The notes: a model not told the origin generated them from the letters alone. DNA of 64,000 bases from Cellulophaga sp. RHA19 (GCF_002813425.1 NZ_PHUL01000001.1:2797001-2861000); one strand, 5' to 3'. Shown: positions 24,909 to 33,788, numbered from the stretch's first letter. Numbers and translations: made by a program.

Positions 24909-25751
24909 ATGAAAAATATTGAGTGGAAAGTAGCTCAGGAGTTCGAGGATATTACGTATAAAAAGTGCAATGGCGTAGCGCGTATAGCGTTTAACAGACC
25001 AGATGTGCGTAATGCGTTTAGACCAAAAACTACAAGCGAGTTATACAAAGCATTTTATGATGCACAAGAAGACACGTCTATAGGTGTTGTTTTATTATCT
25101 GCAGAAGGCCCATCTAGTAAAGATGGAGTGTATTCTTTTTGTAGCGGAGGAGACCAAAAAGCCAGAGGCCACCAAGGATATGTTGGTGAGGACGGTATGC
25201 ACAGACTTAATATTTTAGAAGTACAGCGTTTAATACGTTTTATGACTAAAGTTGTTATTGCTGTAGTTCCGGGTTGGGCTGTTGGTGGCGGTCATAGTTT
25301 ACACGTAGTTTGCGATTTAACTTTGGCTAGTAAAGAGCATGCTATTTTTAAACAAACAGATGCAGATGTTACTAGTTTTGATGGTGGTTATGGTTCTGCT
25401 TATTTGGCAAAAATGGTAGGACAGAAAAAAGCTAGAGAAATCTTCTTTTTAGGACGTAATTATTCTGCACAAGATGCTTATGAAATGGGAATGGTAAATG
25501 CTGTTATTCCGCATGATGAGTTAGAGGATACTGCGTATGAGTGGGCCCAAGAAATATTAGAAAAGTCGCCAACATCTATAAAAATGCTAAAGTTTGCTAT
25601 GAACTTAACAGACGATGGTATGGTTGGTCAGCAGGTTTTTGCTGGTGAAGCTACTAGATTAGCGTATATGACAGAAGAAGCTAAAGAAGGCCGTAATGCA
25701 TTTTTAGAAAAGCGTAAGCCAGACTTTGGTAAAAATAAGTGGATTCCTTAG
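24909..25751 (+). CDS. menB: 1,4-dihydroxy-2-naphthoyl-CoA synthase MenB
   Basis: 280 residues from ATG at 24909 (MKNIEWKVAQEFEDITYKKCNG...). An in-frame ATG at 24864 would add a Lys-rich leader overlapping the glycosyltransferase gene, so I reject it. Crotonase fold: CSGGDQKARGHQGYVG, VPGWAVGGGHSLHVVCDLTLAS (oxyanion hole), TDADVTSFDGGYGSAYLA (MenB-specific catalytic loop), FFLGRNYSAQDAYEMGMVN. It closes the naphthoquinone ring of o-succinylbenzoyl-CoA in menaquinone synthesis. No other men gene is in the window. A strong terminator follows. Confidence 0.95.
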   Translation: MKNIEWKVAQEFEDITYKKCNGVARIAFNRPDVRNAFRPKTTSELYKAFYDAQEDTSIGVVLLSAEGPSSKDGVYSFCSGGDQKARGHQGYVGEDGMHRLNILEVQRLIRFMTKVVIAVVPGWAVGGGHSLHVVCDLTLASKEHAIFKQTDADVTSFDGGYGSAYLAKMVGQKKAREIFFLGRNYSAQDAYEMGMVNAVIPHDELEDTAYEWAQEILEKSPTSIKMLKFAMNLTDDGMVGQQVFAGEATRLAYMTEEAKEGRNAFLEKRKPDFGKNKWIP

Positions 25752-25777
25752 TAGTTAAGGAATAAGTGTTGTAAATG

Positions 25778-25813
25778 AAAAAGAGTCTTGTCGACAAAAA
25801 CAAGACTCTTTTT
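25778..25813 (+). terminator. Rho-independent terminator after menB
   Basis: A stem of at least 13 bp, AAAAAGAGTCTTG (25778-25790) with CAAGACTCTTTTT (25801-25813), and a 10-base loop that can close by one more T-A pair. Confidence 0.9.
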
Positions 25814-25928
25814 ACGAGAACACTATATGAAAATGAAAAATTTATTACTCTTTAACAACACTGCTAAAGTATAGTAGCTTTAACTTTAAATAAAATCTAT
25901 GTTGTTAATACAATGGTTATTGTTGTAT

Positions 25929-25936
25929 AACTTTGC
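25929..25936 (+). promoter_or_regulatory. -7 box (TAACTTTG) upstream of the one-lobe DEAD-like gene
   Basis: TAACTTTG matches TAnnTTTG. A TTG at 25902-25904 lies 24 bases upstream, one base beyond the usual spacing. The start codon is 54 bases downstream. Confidence 0.42.
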
Positions 25937-25989
25937 AATTAAGTTGTAAGCTTATTTACAAATAGAGAAAACTGCTAAAAAAATATAAG

Positions 25990-26601
25990 ATGTCGTTTAA
26001 AAAAATACATCCAGAGTTAAAAGAAGCCTTAGAACGTTTAAAAATTACAGAACCATTACCTTTTCAAAAAAATGTACTTTCTAAAATAAAAGGCGGAGCC
26101 AGTATTTTTGGTTTAGCACCAAAAGGGTCTGGTAAAACAACAGCTTTGGTTATTAGTACATTACAAAAGTTAAAGTGCCAAGAGTATCAAGATGCTCCTA
26201 GAGCTTTAATATTTGTAAAAGACAAGCAATCTGCATTAGACTTAAAACAAGAGTTTGATAGGTTTACATTTAGAATGTCTATACGTACGTACTGTGCTTA
26301 TGAAGAGCAAAATATAGATGATCAAAGAGATGATATTTATGATGGCGTAGATATTGTAATAGCAACTCCAAAAAGACTAAATCGTATTTTTTATACAAAT
26401 GGTATAAACTTAAATGTACTACAATTGTTTATTGTAGATGATGCAGAGTTTTTAGTAAAGCCAAGTTTGTTTTCTGAGGTTATAAGAACACCAGAAAGTA
26501 TAGATAAATGTCAGTATTTGGTATTTGGGACAAAGTTTGACGACCGTATGCAGCGTATGCAAGATTCTTTTATGGCTTCTGCACAGATTGTGAAGTTGTA
26601 A
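25990..26601 (+). CDS. One-lobe DEAD-box-like protein
   Basis: 203 residues. It holds only the first RecA lobe of a DEAD-box RNA helicase: Q-motif-like LKITEPLPFQKNVLSKI, motif I GLAPKGSGKTTALV, Ia-like PRALIFVKDKQ, Ib-like IVIATPKRLNRI. Motif II reads VDDAEF in place of DEAD, and the second lobe (motifs IV-VI) is absent. It starts and stops cleanly, without signs of frameshift, so it is probably an intact gene and not a fragment; I recall similar ~200-residue proteins in Flavobacteriaceae. It cannot unwind RNA alone. An ATP- or RNA-binding accessory role is inferred. Confidence 0.8.
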   Translation: MSFKKIHPELKEALERLKITEPLPFQKNVLSKIKGGASIFGLAPKGSGKTTALVISTLQKLKCQEYQDAPRALIFVKDKQSALDLKQEFDRFTFRMSIRTYCAYEEQNIDDQRDDIYDGVDIVIATPKRLNRIFYTNGINLNVLQLFIVDDAEFLVKPSLFSEVIRTPESIDKCQYLVFGTKFDDRMQRMQDSFMASAQIVKL

Positions 26602-26728
26602 TTTTCTATTTGCAACTGTTACTTTTAAAGGTGAAAATGTATCACTTTTCTAAGTAAAACGAGAAGTTTAATTATTGATAGACCTATGAAAGTATTTTAC
26701 AACTATATTTAGGCTATTGCATACAATA

Positions 26729-26768
26729 AAAGTATAACCAAAAAGTAATTGCTTTTTAGTTATACTTT
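26729..26768 (-). terminator. Terminator at the 3' end of the PhoD-like gene
   Basis: AAAGTATAAC (26729-26738) pairs with GTTATACTTT (26759-26768), with an inner AAAAAG/CTTTTT pairing. The stem overlaps the last codons of the minus-strand gene. The T run on the minus strand is short. Confidence 0.6.
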
Positions 26769-28087
26769 AAATCTTTCTCATTAATTTTTTTGGACCATAA
26801 CTCTTTACCATCTTTATTAAAAATAGAAATAGTAAGCTCACGTTCTTTACGTGGGCCTTTTACATTTAAAATTCCAAAGTTATGCTCGCCTACAATGGTA
26901 TCATCAATTTTGTAAACATTTAAAGGTTCTTTGTTATTATTAGCACCAGCTGTTAAAGAAGAACACGTAAGGTCATATAACGGATATACACTATTGCTTT
27001 CTTGCATGCGACTTAATACAGTGTGGTGCCTGTCTCCATCAAGAAAAACAACACCTTCAATTTTTGCTTCACGTATTTTTTCAATTAAGTAATTACGCTC
27101 TTTAGGAAAAGTAGCGTGGTTTTCATACATCGCTTCAGAACTTACTACTTGCCCGCCAATAACAACAAACTTAAAAGGAGCATCACTAGTAGCTAAAGCA
27201 TTTATAAGCCAGTCTATTTGTGTTTTACCAAGTATTTGTCTTTCTGTAGTGTAATTATTATTAGCAGTTCTGTAGTAGCGATTATCTAATAAAAAGAACT
27301 CTAAATCTGCCCATGTAAAAGAACCTGTGATTCCGCCTTTATTAATAATGTCATAATTAGGATTACCCCAAAATAGTTTAAAAATTTCTGATGAAGTTTC
27401 TTTTAGAGGAAAACTACTGTTTGAGTTATCTGGACCATAGTCATGATCGTCCCAAATAGCATAATTGTGTGTAGAAGCCAACAACGGCTGAAGTTCTTGT
27501 AAAGACCTAGTATGTGTATAGCGGTGTAATAAACCAGTACGTGAGCCCCAATCTGGTTCTCTTAAGTACGTGTTGTCTCCTAACCACAACATAAAGTTTG
27601 GATTTTTTTTATGTATAGATGTAAAAATGTCAAAATCGCTACCATATGGTTTTCCATTTCTATCAAAACGTTCTTCGTTTACATAATTACAACTACCAAT
27701 AGCAAAACTAACCTCAGGTGGGTCTGTTCTCCATTTCCATAGTTTTTGAGACTCAAACTCCATAGCGTAATCTCTTTGTATCTTTTTACCATTTACAAAC
27801 AACTCATATACGTAGTTTTTACCAGGCAAAACCTTATCTGCAATTAGTTTAGCTACAAAACCAGTATTGGCCTCTGTAGTATACTTTTTTGTTTTAAACC
27901 TTTGTTTAGCATTTCCTTTTTCATAATACTCAAAATGTACCTCTGCCGCTTTAGTAGTTTGTGTCCAAAGTAACACCTCTCTCATAGTAGAATATCCTAC
28001 CATGGGACCAGATTGCACTAAGTCTTGTGCACATAATAAGCTAATGTTTACTATAAATAGAAGTACAAAAAGTATATGCTTTTTCAT
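26756..28087 (-). CDS. PhoD-like alkaline phosphatase/phosphodiesterase, exported
   Basis: 443 residues with signal peptide MKKHILFVLLFIVNISLLCA. An N-terminal fibronectin-like part (~25-115) is followed by the metallophosphatase domain: VSFAIGSCNY, FMLWLGDNTYLREPDWG, YAIWDDHDYGPDNSN, FKFVVIGGQVVS, GVVFLDGDRHHTVLS. These hold the Asp, Asn and His ligands of PhoD-type enzymes. It would release phosphate from phosphoesters in the periplasm or outside. No Tat twin-arginine is seen, unlike classic PhoD, so Sec export is expected. It is monocistronic. Confidence 0.88.
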   Translation of the reverse strand: MKKHILFVLLFIVNISLLCAQDLVQSGPMVGYSTMREVLLWTQTTKAAEVHFEYYEKGNAKQRFKTKKYTTEANTGFVAKLIADKVLPGKNYVYELFVNGKKIQRDYAMEFESQKLWKWRTDPPEVSFAIGSCNYVNEERFDRNGKPYGSDFDIFTSIHKKNPNFMLWLGDNTYLREPDWGSRTGLLHRYTHTRSLQELQPLLASTHNYAIWDDHDYGPDNSNSSFPLKETSSEIFKLFWGNPNYDIINKGGITGSFTWADLEFFLLDNRYYRTANNNYTTERQILGKTQIDWLINALATSDAPFKFVVIGGQVVSSEAMYENHATFPKERNYLIEKIREAKIEGVVFLDGDRHHTVLSRMQESNSVYPLYDLTCSSLTAGANNNKEPLNVYKIDDTIVGEHNFGILNVKGPRKERELTISIFNKDGKELWSKKINEKDLKYN

Positions 28088-28256
28088 AAAAAAAAGAAGG
28101 TTTATTTAAGCTCGTAAAATTACAAGTTAATTAAAAATTACTGTTAACTAAAGCTAAATATAGTACTAATTTTATGTAAAGTATTTTTTATTTAAGGGTA
28201 TAGGAGGGATGTATATTAGTTGGAAAATACTGAAGATTAAAAACAATTATTAAATT

Positions 28257-28303
28257 AACTGTCACATTTTAAGATGTATAAATTCATCTTTAATGTGACA
28301 GTT
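28257..28303. terminator. Long inverted repeat between PhoD-like and beta-helix genes
   Basis: Arms 28257-28276 and 28285-28303 pair over about 19 bp with one bulged base (AACTGTCACATT against AATGTGACAGTT, then AAGATG against CATCTT). It lies 13 bases after the 3' end of the minus-strand beta-helix gene, so it most likely ends that transcript. No T run directly follows on the minus strand. Confidence 0.6.
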
Positions 28304-28315
28304 TTAATTTTTAAC

Positions 28316-29557
28316 TTATTCAGCTTTTATATCAGAAACGTAGTATATATCTCTTTTAATTTTTAGAGGTTCATTTTTTATATCCGAGTATAACTTTCCT
28401 TTCATTCTTGTTTCATCAGCAATTTTTAGACTAGTATTTGTGTTACTTCTTCTAACGTTTAGAGCTTTTTTTCTAGATGTTATAGTATTATTTCCTTTGA
28501 ACGTTAAATAACCATTTAAATAAGTTGCACTAACAGCATCTAAGTCTGCATCAATAATGTTATTTGTAATTATAACATTTCCAGATCCTTTAGCTTTTTT
28601 TTCAGCTTCTGTAAAATTTCTTCCTTGTCCGTGACCTACTTTGCCTGTAGAAAACAATAAAATTGCTACCTGCTTACTTTTCATTTTGTTGCCTGTAATA
28701 CTAATGTTTTTACATCTATCTTCAATGTGTATAGGTTGTGAATAAGACTCTGTACCACCATCTATTTGGCTATTATTTCTTATAATAACATTGTGAGTAT
28801 TAGCTAAAGCGATATTAAAAGACTTTGAAATTTTAAACTTACTTTTTTCAATTATGATATTATTATGCTTTGTTAGTCTTTCTCCAATACCATAAGTTGG
28901 ATCATTTTCATCTAATAACGCACCATCAAAGGATATTTGATGACTTCCGTTACTAAATTCACATTCAGTAATTTTAAAGCTATCTAAAGTAGGGCAGTCT
29001 CTAGCAACTAGTCCAAACCAAAAATTAAATTTACAGTTTTTAACTAATATGTTTTTAAAACTTCCCTCAAAAAAGAGACCTCTTGCTGTGTCTCTAGCAT
29101 TTTTTTGAACAAAATTGCAATCTATAAATTTTAAATTACTGTACATTACTTTTCTATTTGCAGGCAAACCAACATCAATTGCCTTATATCCAGTGTTATC
29201 ATAAATTACAAGATTAATGTTTTCAATAGTAACATTGCTAGAGCGTATTAGTAAAATGTTTCCTTTACTACGATTTCCATTAATTGCTTTTCGTATTAAT
29301 TTATATCTATCATTTGGTTTATTAGCACCTCTAATAGTAATACCTTTTGTTATTGTAATTGTTTTATCACCTGCATTAAAAGGTATGTTTAAGTCTAAAA
29401 TTATGACATCGCCAGCATTTGCATTTTTAATTGCGTTTTCAAACTTTTTATAAGGTGTTGTACCTGTTGTACTTTTTACAAAGATATTTTTTGCACTAAG
29501 ACTTACAGAAGCTAAACATAGCAATATAATTATATATGTTTTATAAGTAGGTTTCAT
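28316..29557 (-). CDS. Exported right-handed parallel beta-helix protein
   Basis: 413 residues with signal peptide (MKPTYKTYIIILLCLASVSLSA). The body is a run of beta-helix coils with regularly spaced N/V/I: NVTIENINLVIYDN, FKNILVKNCKFNF, FKITECEFSNGSHQISFDG, NIIIEKSKFKI, NVIIRNNSQI, NISITGNKM, NVIITNNIIDA. This fold is typical of polysaccharide lyases and hydrolases such as pectate or alginate lyases (PL6-like) and of binding proteins. I cannot assign a catalytic triad. In an alga-associated bacterium, a polysaccharide substrate is plausible, but that is inference. No T9SS sorting domain is present. Confidence 0.78.
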   Translation of the reverse strand: MKPTYKTYIIILLCLASVSLSAKNIFVKSTTGTTPYKKFENAIKNANAGDVIILDLNIPFNAGDKTITITKGITIRGANKPNDRYKLIRKAINGNRSKGNILLIRSSNVTIENINLVIYDNTGYKAIDVGLPANRKVMYSNLKFIDCNFVQKNARDTARGLFFEGSFKNILVKNCKFNFWFGLVARDCPTLDSFKITECEFSNGSHQISFDGALLDENDPTYGIGERLTKHNNIIIEKSKFKISKSFNIALANTHNVIIRNNSQIDGGTESYSQPIHIEDRCKNISITGNKMKSKQVAILLFSTGKVGHGQGRNFTEAEKKAKGSGNVIITNNIIDADLDAVSATYLNGYLTFKGNNTITSRKKALNVRRSNTNTSLKIADETRMKGKLYSDIKNEPLKIKRDIYYVSDIKAE

Positions 29558-29575
29558 ATTTTAATGGTGTTAAAG

Positions 29576-29971
29576 TTAATATTTAGCATATGTAATTACT
29601 GTACCAGATAGTTCTCCAGAGTAAGTTAACTCAAGTAAGTTATCAGTTATTTTTAGACTTCCGGTTACAGTCTCTTCTTCATTTTTAAATTCATTATTTA
29701 ATGTATTTACGTTTGCAGATTCATAAGAAATAGCGGAGCATTGACCATTAGATGTATCAAAAAATATTTGATTTAGTTTATTTTCTGTTGTCAATTTTAA
29801 GGTATTTTGTTTGTCACATTCAGTAGTGTAGTCAATTCCATTCTGTACTATACTTACAAGTTCCCAACTATTATTAGTTGTTACGCTTTGTTCATAAAGA
29901 TCATCTTCTAGTTTCTCGTTTTCACATGAAAATAGTAGCGCAATTGTTAAAAAAGGCAATAATTTTTTCAT
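29576..29971 (-). CDS. Small lipocalin-like lipoprotein
   Basis: 131 residues. The signal ends with lipobox LLFSC (Cys16), then an acidic linker. The rest is beta-rich with NSWELVSIVQNGIDYTTECDKQNTLKLTTENKL, the look of lipocalin-like lipoproteins common in Bacteroidota. Two Cys residues (in TECDK and NGQCSA) could form a disulfide. It lies 18 bases upstream of the beta-helix gene on the same strand and may be co-transcribed with it. Role unknown. Confidence 0.75.
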   Translation of the reverse strand: MKKLLPFLTIALLFSCENEKLEDDLYEQSVTTNNSWELVSIVQNGIDYTTECDKQNTLKLTTENKLNQIFFDTSNGQCSAISYESANVNTLNNEFKNEEETVTGSLKITDNLLELTYSGELSGTVITYAKY

Positions 29972-30096
29972 AGTATTTAATTTTAAAGATTAAGTTACTA
30001 ATATCTAAATTTTGTAGTAAAATTCTTTAAAATAAATAAGAAAAATATTTTTTTGTTTAATTTCTGAATGTGTTTGTAGAAGTTAGCGATTATAGT

Positions 30097-30867
30097 TTAA
30101 AGAATACTTTTCTCGCTTAAGTATTTCCAATAGCGTTTAGGAACATGTTGTACGTGTAGTTTCATATTTTTTCTAGAAGCAATATTTGTACTCTTAAAAT
30201 AATCGTTCCATAACTGCTGAAACTCTAATTCTATTTCAGCAAAAATTTCTGAAGACGTTTTAGTAGGATCAAAATCTGCACCTAATTCTAGAGTAATAAT
30301 ATCTACTTTTTCTAAGTTGTAATACAAGCCATACTTCCGTCTTAAATCGTAAATAAGCCATTTTTGGTCTGCATAACGCTTCTCAAAATGCCTTTTTATT
30401 AGTGGTAACACATTAAAATCTGGCTCTATGTTAGCAAAGTAAACACCATCTTTAGTAAGTTTAAAACGTACAAAAGCTTCCATTCTATGCTTTTCTCGTC
30501 CTACGTTTTTAGTTAGTTTAGCTATTTCTAATATATGTTCATTTGTATAATCTGCTCCAACATTAACTTTAGCAGCAAATACATACACAATGGCATTAAA
30601 TAAGGTATTTTCTACAGTTGGTTTTTCACTTAAAAAAGCATAATAAAACCTGCGTAAATCATTGCTAGGCATTTTCTTTTTTAAACCTGCCCAAACACGG
30701 TTACTTTTTTCTTGGTCTGTATACACAGTTTCAAAACTACCAAACAAAGGTTGCTGAAATCTTTGTTCTGTAACAATAGTCACTGTTTTTAATTTCATTT
30801 CAAAAGCAGTAAAAACAGCCGTTAAAAATCCATCAAAAGAGGCGTCATAAATTAGTGTAGTTTCCAT
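30097..30867 (-). CDS. TIGR03915/DUF4130 DNA-metabolism protein (radical-SAM partner)
   Basis: 256 residues. The start METTLIYDASFDGFLTAVFTAFE and the stretch KLTKNVGREKHRMEAFVRFKLTKDGVYFANIEPDFNVLPLIKRHFEKRYADQKWLIYDLRRKYGLYY are those of the TIGR03915 family, found fused to or beside uracil-DNA-glycosylase-like domains in other bacteria. It is nine bases downstream of the radical SAM gene, and the pair is a known conserved couple thought to act in DNA repair or modification. The biochemical reaction is not established. Confidence 0.88.
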   Translation of the reverse strand: METTLIYDASFDGFLTAVFTAFEMKLKTVTIVTEQRFQQPLFGSFETVYTDQEKSNRVWAGLKKKMPSNDLRRFYYAFLSEKPTVENTLFNAIVYVFAAKVNVGADYTNEHILEIAKLTKNVGREKHRMEAFVRFKLTKDGVYFANIEPDFNVLPLIKRHFEKRYADQKWLIYDLRRKYGLYYNLEKVDIITLELGADFDPTKTSSEIFAEIELEFQQLWNDYFKSTNIASRKNMKLHVQHVPKRYWKYLSEKSIL

Positions 30868-30876
30868 AGCAAAAGT

Positions 30877-32139
30877 CTATCCAAAAAGGTTTAACTGGTT
30901 GCTAAGCATATCTGTGTATTTACTTTTAGAATTTTGTAGAATTAGACCTTTAATTTTCTCGGCTGTTAAATCTCGACTTTCAAACTTGTTAGATGCACAA
31001 ATTAAAAAGTATTGTGCACGGTTTAATGACACGCCAATTGCCTTTAAATGTTCCCAATTAAGTTGTCTGTAACGCCTTGCTTTTAGTATTTTGTATACAG
31101 ATTTCATACCTAAACCAGGAATTCTAGCTAACATATGCTTGTCTGCCTTATTTACATCTATAGGAAACTCGTGCATGTTACGTAATGCCCAACCCAATTT
31201 AGGATCAATATCTAAATCTAAATGTTGATTATGCTCATTTAAAATTTCTTCAATATTAAAACCATAAAAGCGTAACAACCAATCGGTTTGGTACAATCTG
31301 TTTTCGCGTAGCATAGGAACAGGAGTACCAATTTGTGGCAAACGTGTATCATAACTAATTGGCACATAACCAGAGTAGTACACACGCTTTAAATTAAAAT
31401 TCTTATAAAAGTAGTTAGAGGTGTACATTATTTGCATATCATTTTCACCACTAGCGCCCACAATCATTTGTGTACTTTGCCCACCAGGAGCGTATTTAGG
31501 CGTGCTTTTTATAAGCTTTTTCTCGTTTTTATACTGTATAATTTCATTTTTAACCTTAATCATAGGTTTAATAAAATCTTCTCTGTTTTTATCTGGAGCT
31601 AAAAGTTTTAAGCCTTTTTTAGTCGGAATTTCAATATTAACACTAAGTCTGTCTGCATACAAACCAGCCTCTCGCATTAGCTCATCACTAGCACCAGGAA
31701 TAGATTTTAAGTGTATGTACCCATTAAAATTTTCTTCTAAACGCAATTTTTTAGCCACCGCAACCAAACGCTCCATAGTATAGTCTGCACTTTTAAAAAT
31801 ACCAGAGCTTAAAAAAAGACCTTCAATATAGTTACGTCTGTAAAAATTTATAGTCAAATCTACCACCTCTTGCACTTTAAAAGCAGCACGTTTAATATCA
31901 TTGCTTTTACGTGTAACACAGTAAGCACAGTCAAAAATACAATGGTTGGTTAATAATATTTTTAGGAGAGATACACAACGGCCATCCTCTGTGTAGGTAT
32001 GGCAAATACCAGAAGCAGACGCATTACCCAATCCTTTATTGGTATTGGTTCTGTTGCTGCCGCTAGAGGAGCAAGACACATCATACTTTGCAGCATCTGC
32101 AAGGATGTTTAATTTTTCTTGTACACGTTGAAAAGACAT
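30877..32139 (-). CDS. Putative DNA modification/repair radical SAM protein (TIGR03916)
   Basis: 420 residues. The radical SAM iron-sulfur triad is CIFDCAYC (Cys67, Cys71, Cys74). Two more Cys (23, 46) lie in the Ser/Gly-rich N-terminus (SCSSSGSN, SGICHTY) typical of this family. The C-terminal part (~310-385) holds helix-hairpin-helix elements for DNA binding: ADKHMLARIPGLGMKSVYKILKARRYRQL. It acts with the next gene (TIGR03915). It faces the LexA-like regulator across 135 bases that contain a near-perfect 25-bp palindrome, so damage-linked repression is likely (inference). Confidence 0.9.
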   Translation of the reverse strand: MSFQRVQEKLNILADAAKYDVSCSSSGSNRTNTNKGLGNASASGICHTYTEDGRCVSLLKILLTNHCIFDCAYCVTRKSNDIKRAAFKVQEVVDLTINFYRRNYIEGLFLSSGIFKSADYTMERLVAVAKKLRLEENFNGYIHLKSIPGASDELMREAGLYADRLSVNIEIPTKKGLKLLAPDKNREDFIKPMIKVKNEIIQYKNEKKLIKSTPKYAPGGQSTQMIVGASGENDMQIMYTSNYFYKNFNLKRVYYSGYVPISYDTRLPQIGTPVPMLRENRLYQTDWLLRFYGFNIEEILNEHNQHLDLDIDPKLGWALRNMHEFPIDVNKADKHMLARIPGLGMKSVYKILKARRYRQLNWEHLKAIGVSLNRAQYFLICASNKFESRDLTAEKIKGLILQNSKSKYTDMLSNQLNLFG

Positions 32140-32208
32140 ACCTTAAAATTAGAGTTTAGACTGTAAAGATACAATGTAAACTAATAAAAAGCACATTTTA
32201 CAATTAAT

Positions 32209-32233
32209 TTATATCTCATATTATGATATATAA
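32209..32233. promoter_or_regulatory. 25-bp near-palindrome between radical SAM and LexA-like genes
   Basis: Left arm TTATATCTCATA (32209-32220), centre T, right arm TATGATATATAA (32222-32233): 11 of 12 pairs match. It lies just upstream of the -7 box of the LexA-like gene and 70 bases before the radical SAM start, so one bound repressor could control both directions. The obvious candidate repressor is the LexA-like protein itself. Confidence 0.6.
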
Positions 32234-32246
32234 GTATGTAATTTAC

Positions 32247-32254
32247 TATATTTG
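32247..32254 (+). promoter_or_regulatory. -7 box (TATATTTG) of the LexA-like gene
   Basis: A perfect TAnnTTTG 21 bases before the ATG at 32275. The place of a -33 box is occupied by the palindrome at 32209-32233, as expected for repressor-blocked transcription. Confidence 0.6.
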
Positions 32255-32274
32255 ACACTGAAAATAATACAATT

Positions 32275-32877
32275 ATGAACCGTATTAAGTACGTATTAGA
32301 TGATAAAGGAATTAAGCAAACCTGGTTGGCAGAAAAACTAGGTAAAAGCTACAATATGGTAAATTCTTATGTACAGAATAGGAGGCAACCCAGTTTAGAG
32401 TTACTGTATGAAATTGCACAAATTTTACAAGTAGAAGCCAGAGACTTGTTAGATGGTAACCAAGCCGTATTTAATACAACTACAACAGAAACAGATACGG
32501 TAAACATACCTTTAATAGGCTCTGTAGCTTGCGGTTTACCAATATTTGCAGAAGAACATATAGAGGCACAAATTGCCATATCTACAAAACTAGTAAAAAC
32601 ACCTTCAGATTATTTTTTGCTAAGAGCTACAGGAGACTCTATGAACAAAAAAGGAATAGACAGTGGTGATTTACTACTAATTAAACGCCAGCATACTGCA
32701 GAAACCGGAGATTTAGTATTGGCCTTGTTAGATGATGAAGCTACGGTAAAAGAGTTTAAAAACAATGGTAGCAACCTTGTTTTAAAGCCGCACTCTACAA
32801 ACCCAAAACACCAACCAATTATTTTAACTACAGATTTTAAAGTACAAGGTATTGTAGCAGATGTTATTAAGGTGTAG
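32275..32877 (+). CDS. LexA-like XRE/S24 self-cleaving repressor
   Basis: 200 residues. N-terminal XRE helix-turn-helix (~10-60: IKQTWLAEKLGKSYNMVNSYVQNRRQPS) and C-terminal S24 peptidase domain (~78-200). The cleavage site is VACGLP (Cys86-Gly87), catalytic Ser122 in ATGDSM, general base Lys159 in ATVKEF. All parts for RecA-type self-cleavage are present. It differs from E. coli LexA by having an XRE-type in place of a winged DNA-binding domain, as in phage CI-like and Bacteroidota SOS regulators. It probably represses its own gene and the divergent DNA-repair pair via the 25-bp palindrome. Confidence 0.88.
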   Translation: MNRIKYVLDDKGIKQTWLAEKLGKSYNMVNSYVQNRRQPSLELLYEIAQILQVEARDLLDGNQAVFNTTTTETDTVNIPLIGSVACGLPIFAEEHIEAQIAISTKLVKTPSDYFLLRATGDSMNKKGIDSGDLLLIKRQHTAETGDLVLALLDDEATVKEFKNNGSNLVLKPHSTNPKHQPIILTTDFKVQGIVADVIKV

Positions 32878-33155
32878 TTAAATACATAAACTTTTTAATA
32901 TTTTCTTTTGCAAAAAGTAGGAGGGAAGTTGCATTTTCTCCCCAACTGTAGAAAGTGTTACCAATAACTAATTTTATACCATTTATAAATAAATAGTACC
33001 CAATTACACATATCCGTAATTGTAGTAAAAAAAATAGTTTTACATTGTAGGAAAATTTAACAACCAAAACTAGCAAAACTACATTATGTGCGTTTATACA
33101 CCCGTATTGGCGGAATAAACGTTAGTATTTGAGTTTATATGTAGTTCTAAGCAAT
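32878..33155. other. Intergenic stretch with short repeats, no gene seen
   Basis: It contains GTAGGAGGGAAGT (32917-32929, repeated at 36848-36860), a perfect 7-bp hairpin CAATTAC/GTAATTG (33001-33022) and TTATACAC (33094-33101), which pairs with GTGTATAA after the next gene. A 69-codon open frame on the minus strand here has no good features and is taken as chance. Confidence 0.5.
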
Positions 33156-33788
33156 TTGAAAAAAACCGTACTTAAAATATTAATTCTGACTTTAATTTTG
33201 ACTAGTTGTATGCAAAACAATAAATCGGAATTAAAAACTCGTGAATTAACTCAAATTGAAATTAGCGATGGATTTAAACTTGAATTTCTAAATCAAATCT
33301 TATCTGATAATTCAAAATCGAGATTATTATTTGATAAAAAGGAATTGATTTCTAATTTATCTATAAATGTTCCTCCGACTTTACCAATAGGATTAAAAAA
33401 TCCCAAAAAGACAATATCTCATTCGGAATTTATATCTGATACCTTAAGAATAAATGATACTGACTTTGTAAAAAAACAGTTCCAAAAGAACAAAGACTTT
33501 GACATTTCGAAAATAAAAAAATACGGATTTAATATAATTGACATAAAACAATACACAGAAAATGAAATTGCGTGGGATTCAATAAATAATATTGCTGAAA
33601 AATATTATAAGAAAAATAGTCTTAAAAATATTTATTCAATTTTATACATAACCAAACCCATTTTCAATAAAAAACTGAATTTAGCTTATGTGCGTATTAG
33701 ACAAGGCTCTGGTGGAATGACTCGGATTTATGAAAAACAGAACGAAATTTGGAAAGTAAAGTATGAATTAGATGAATGGGTAGAATAA
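33156..33788 (+). CDS. Lipoprotein of unknown function, cassette-like
   Basis: 210 residues from TTG at 33156, which gives a proper lipoprotein signal (KKTVLKILILTLILTSC); an upstream TTG at 33129 would add a non-signal leader. After the lipobox Cys comes a polar, Lys/Asn-rich body ending in a beta-rich piece (LAYVRIRQGSGGMTRIYEKQNEIWKVKYELDEW). I recognise no family. The wording of the gene (GAATTT, AAATCG-rich codons) differs from neighbours, and it is flanked by an 8-bp inverted repeat (33094-33101 with 33805-33812), both suggesting acquisition as a unit. Confidence 0.65.
   Translation: MKKTVLKILILTLILTSCMQNNKSELKTRELTQIEISDGFKLEFLNQILSDNSKSRLLFDKKELISNLSINVPPTLPIGLKNPKKTISHSEFISDTLRINDTDFVKKQFQKNKDFDISKIKKYGFNIIDIKQYTENEIAWDSINNIAEKYYKKNSLKNIYSILYITKPIFNKKLNLAYVRIRQGSGGMTRIYEKQNEIWKVKYELDEWVE

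Noticed and set aside
32867..33076. 69-codon minus-strand ORF after the LexA-like gene
   Set aside because: No start context, no recognisable domain, overlaps the end of a real gene; considered chance in AT-rich DNA.
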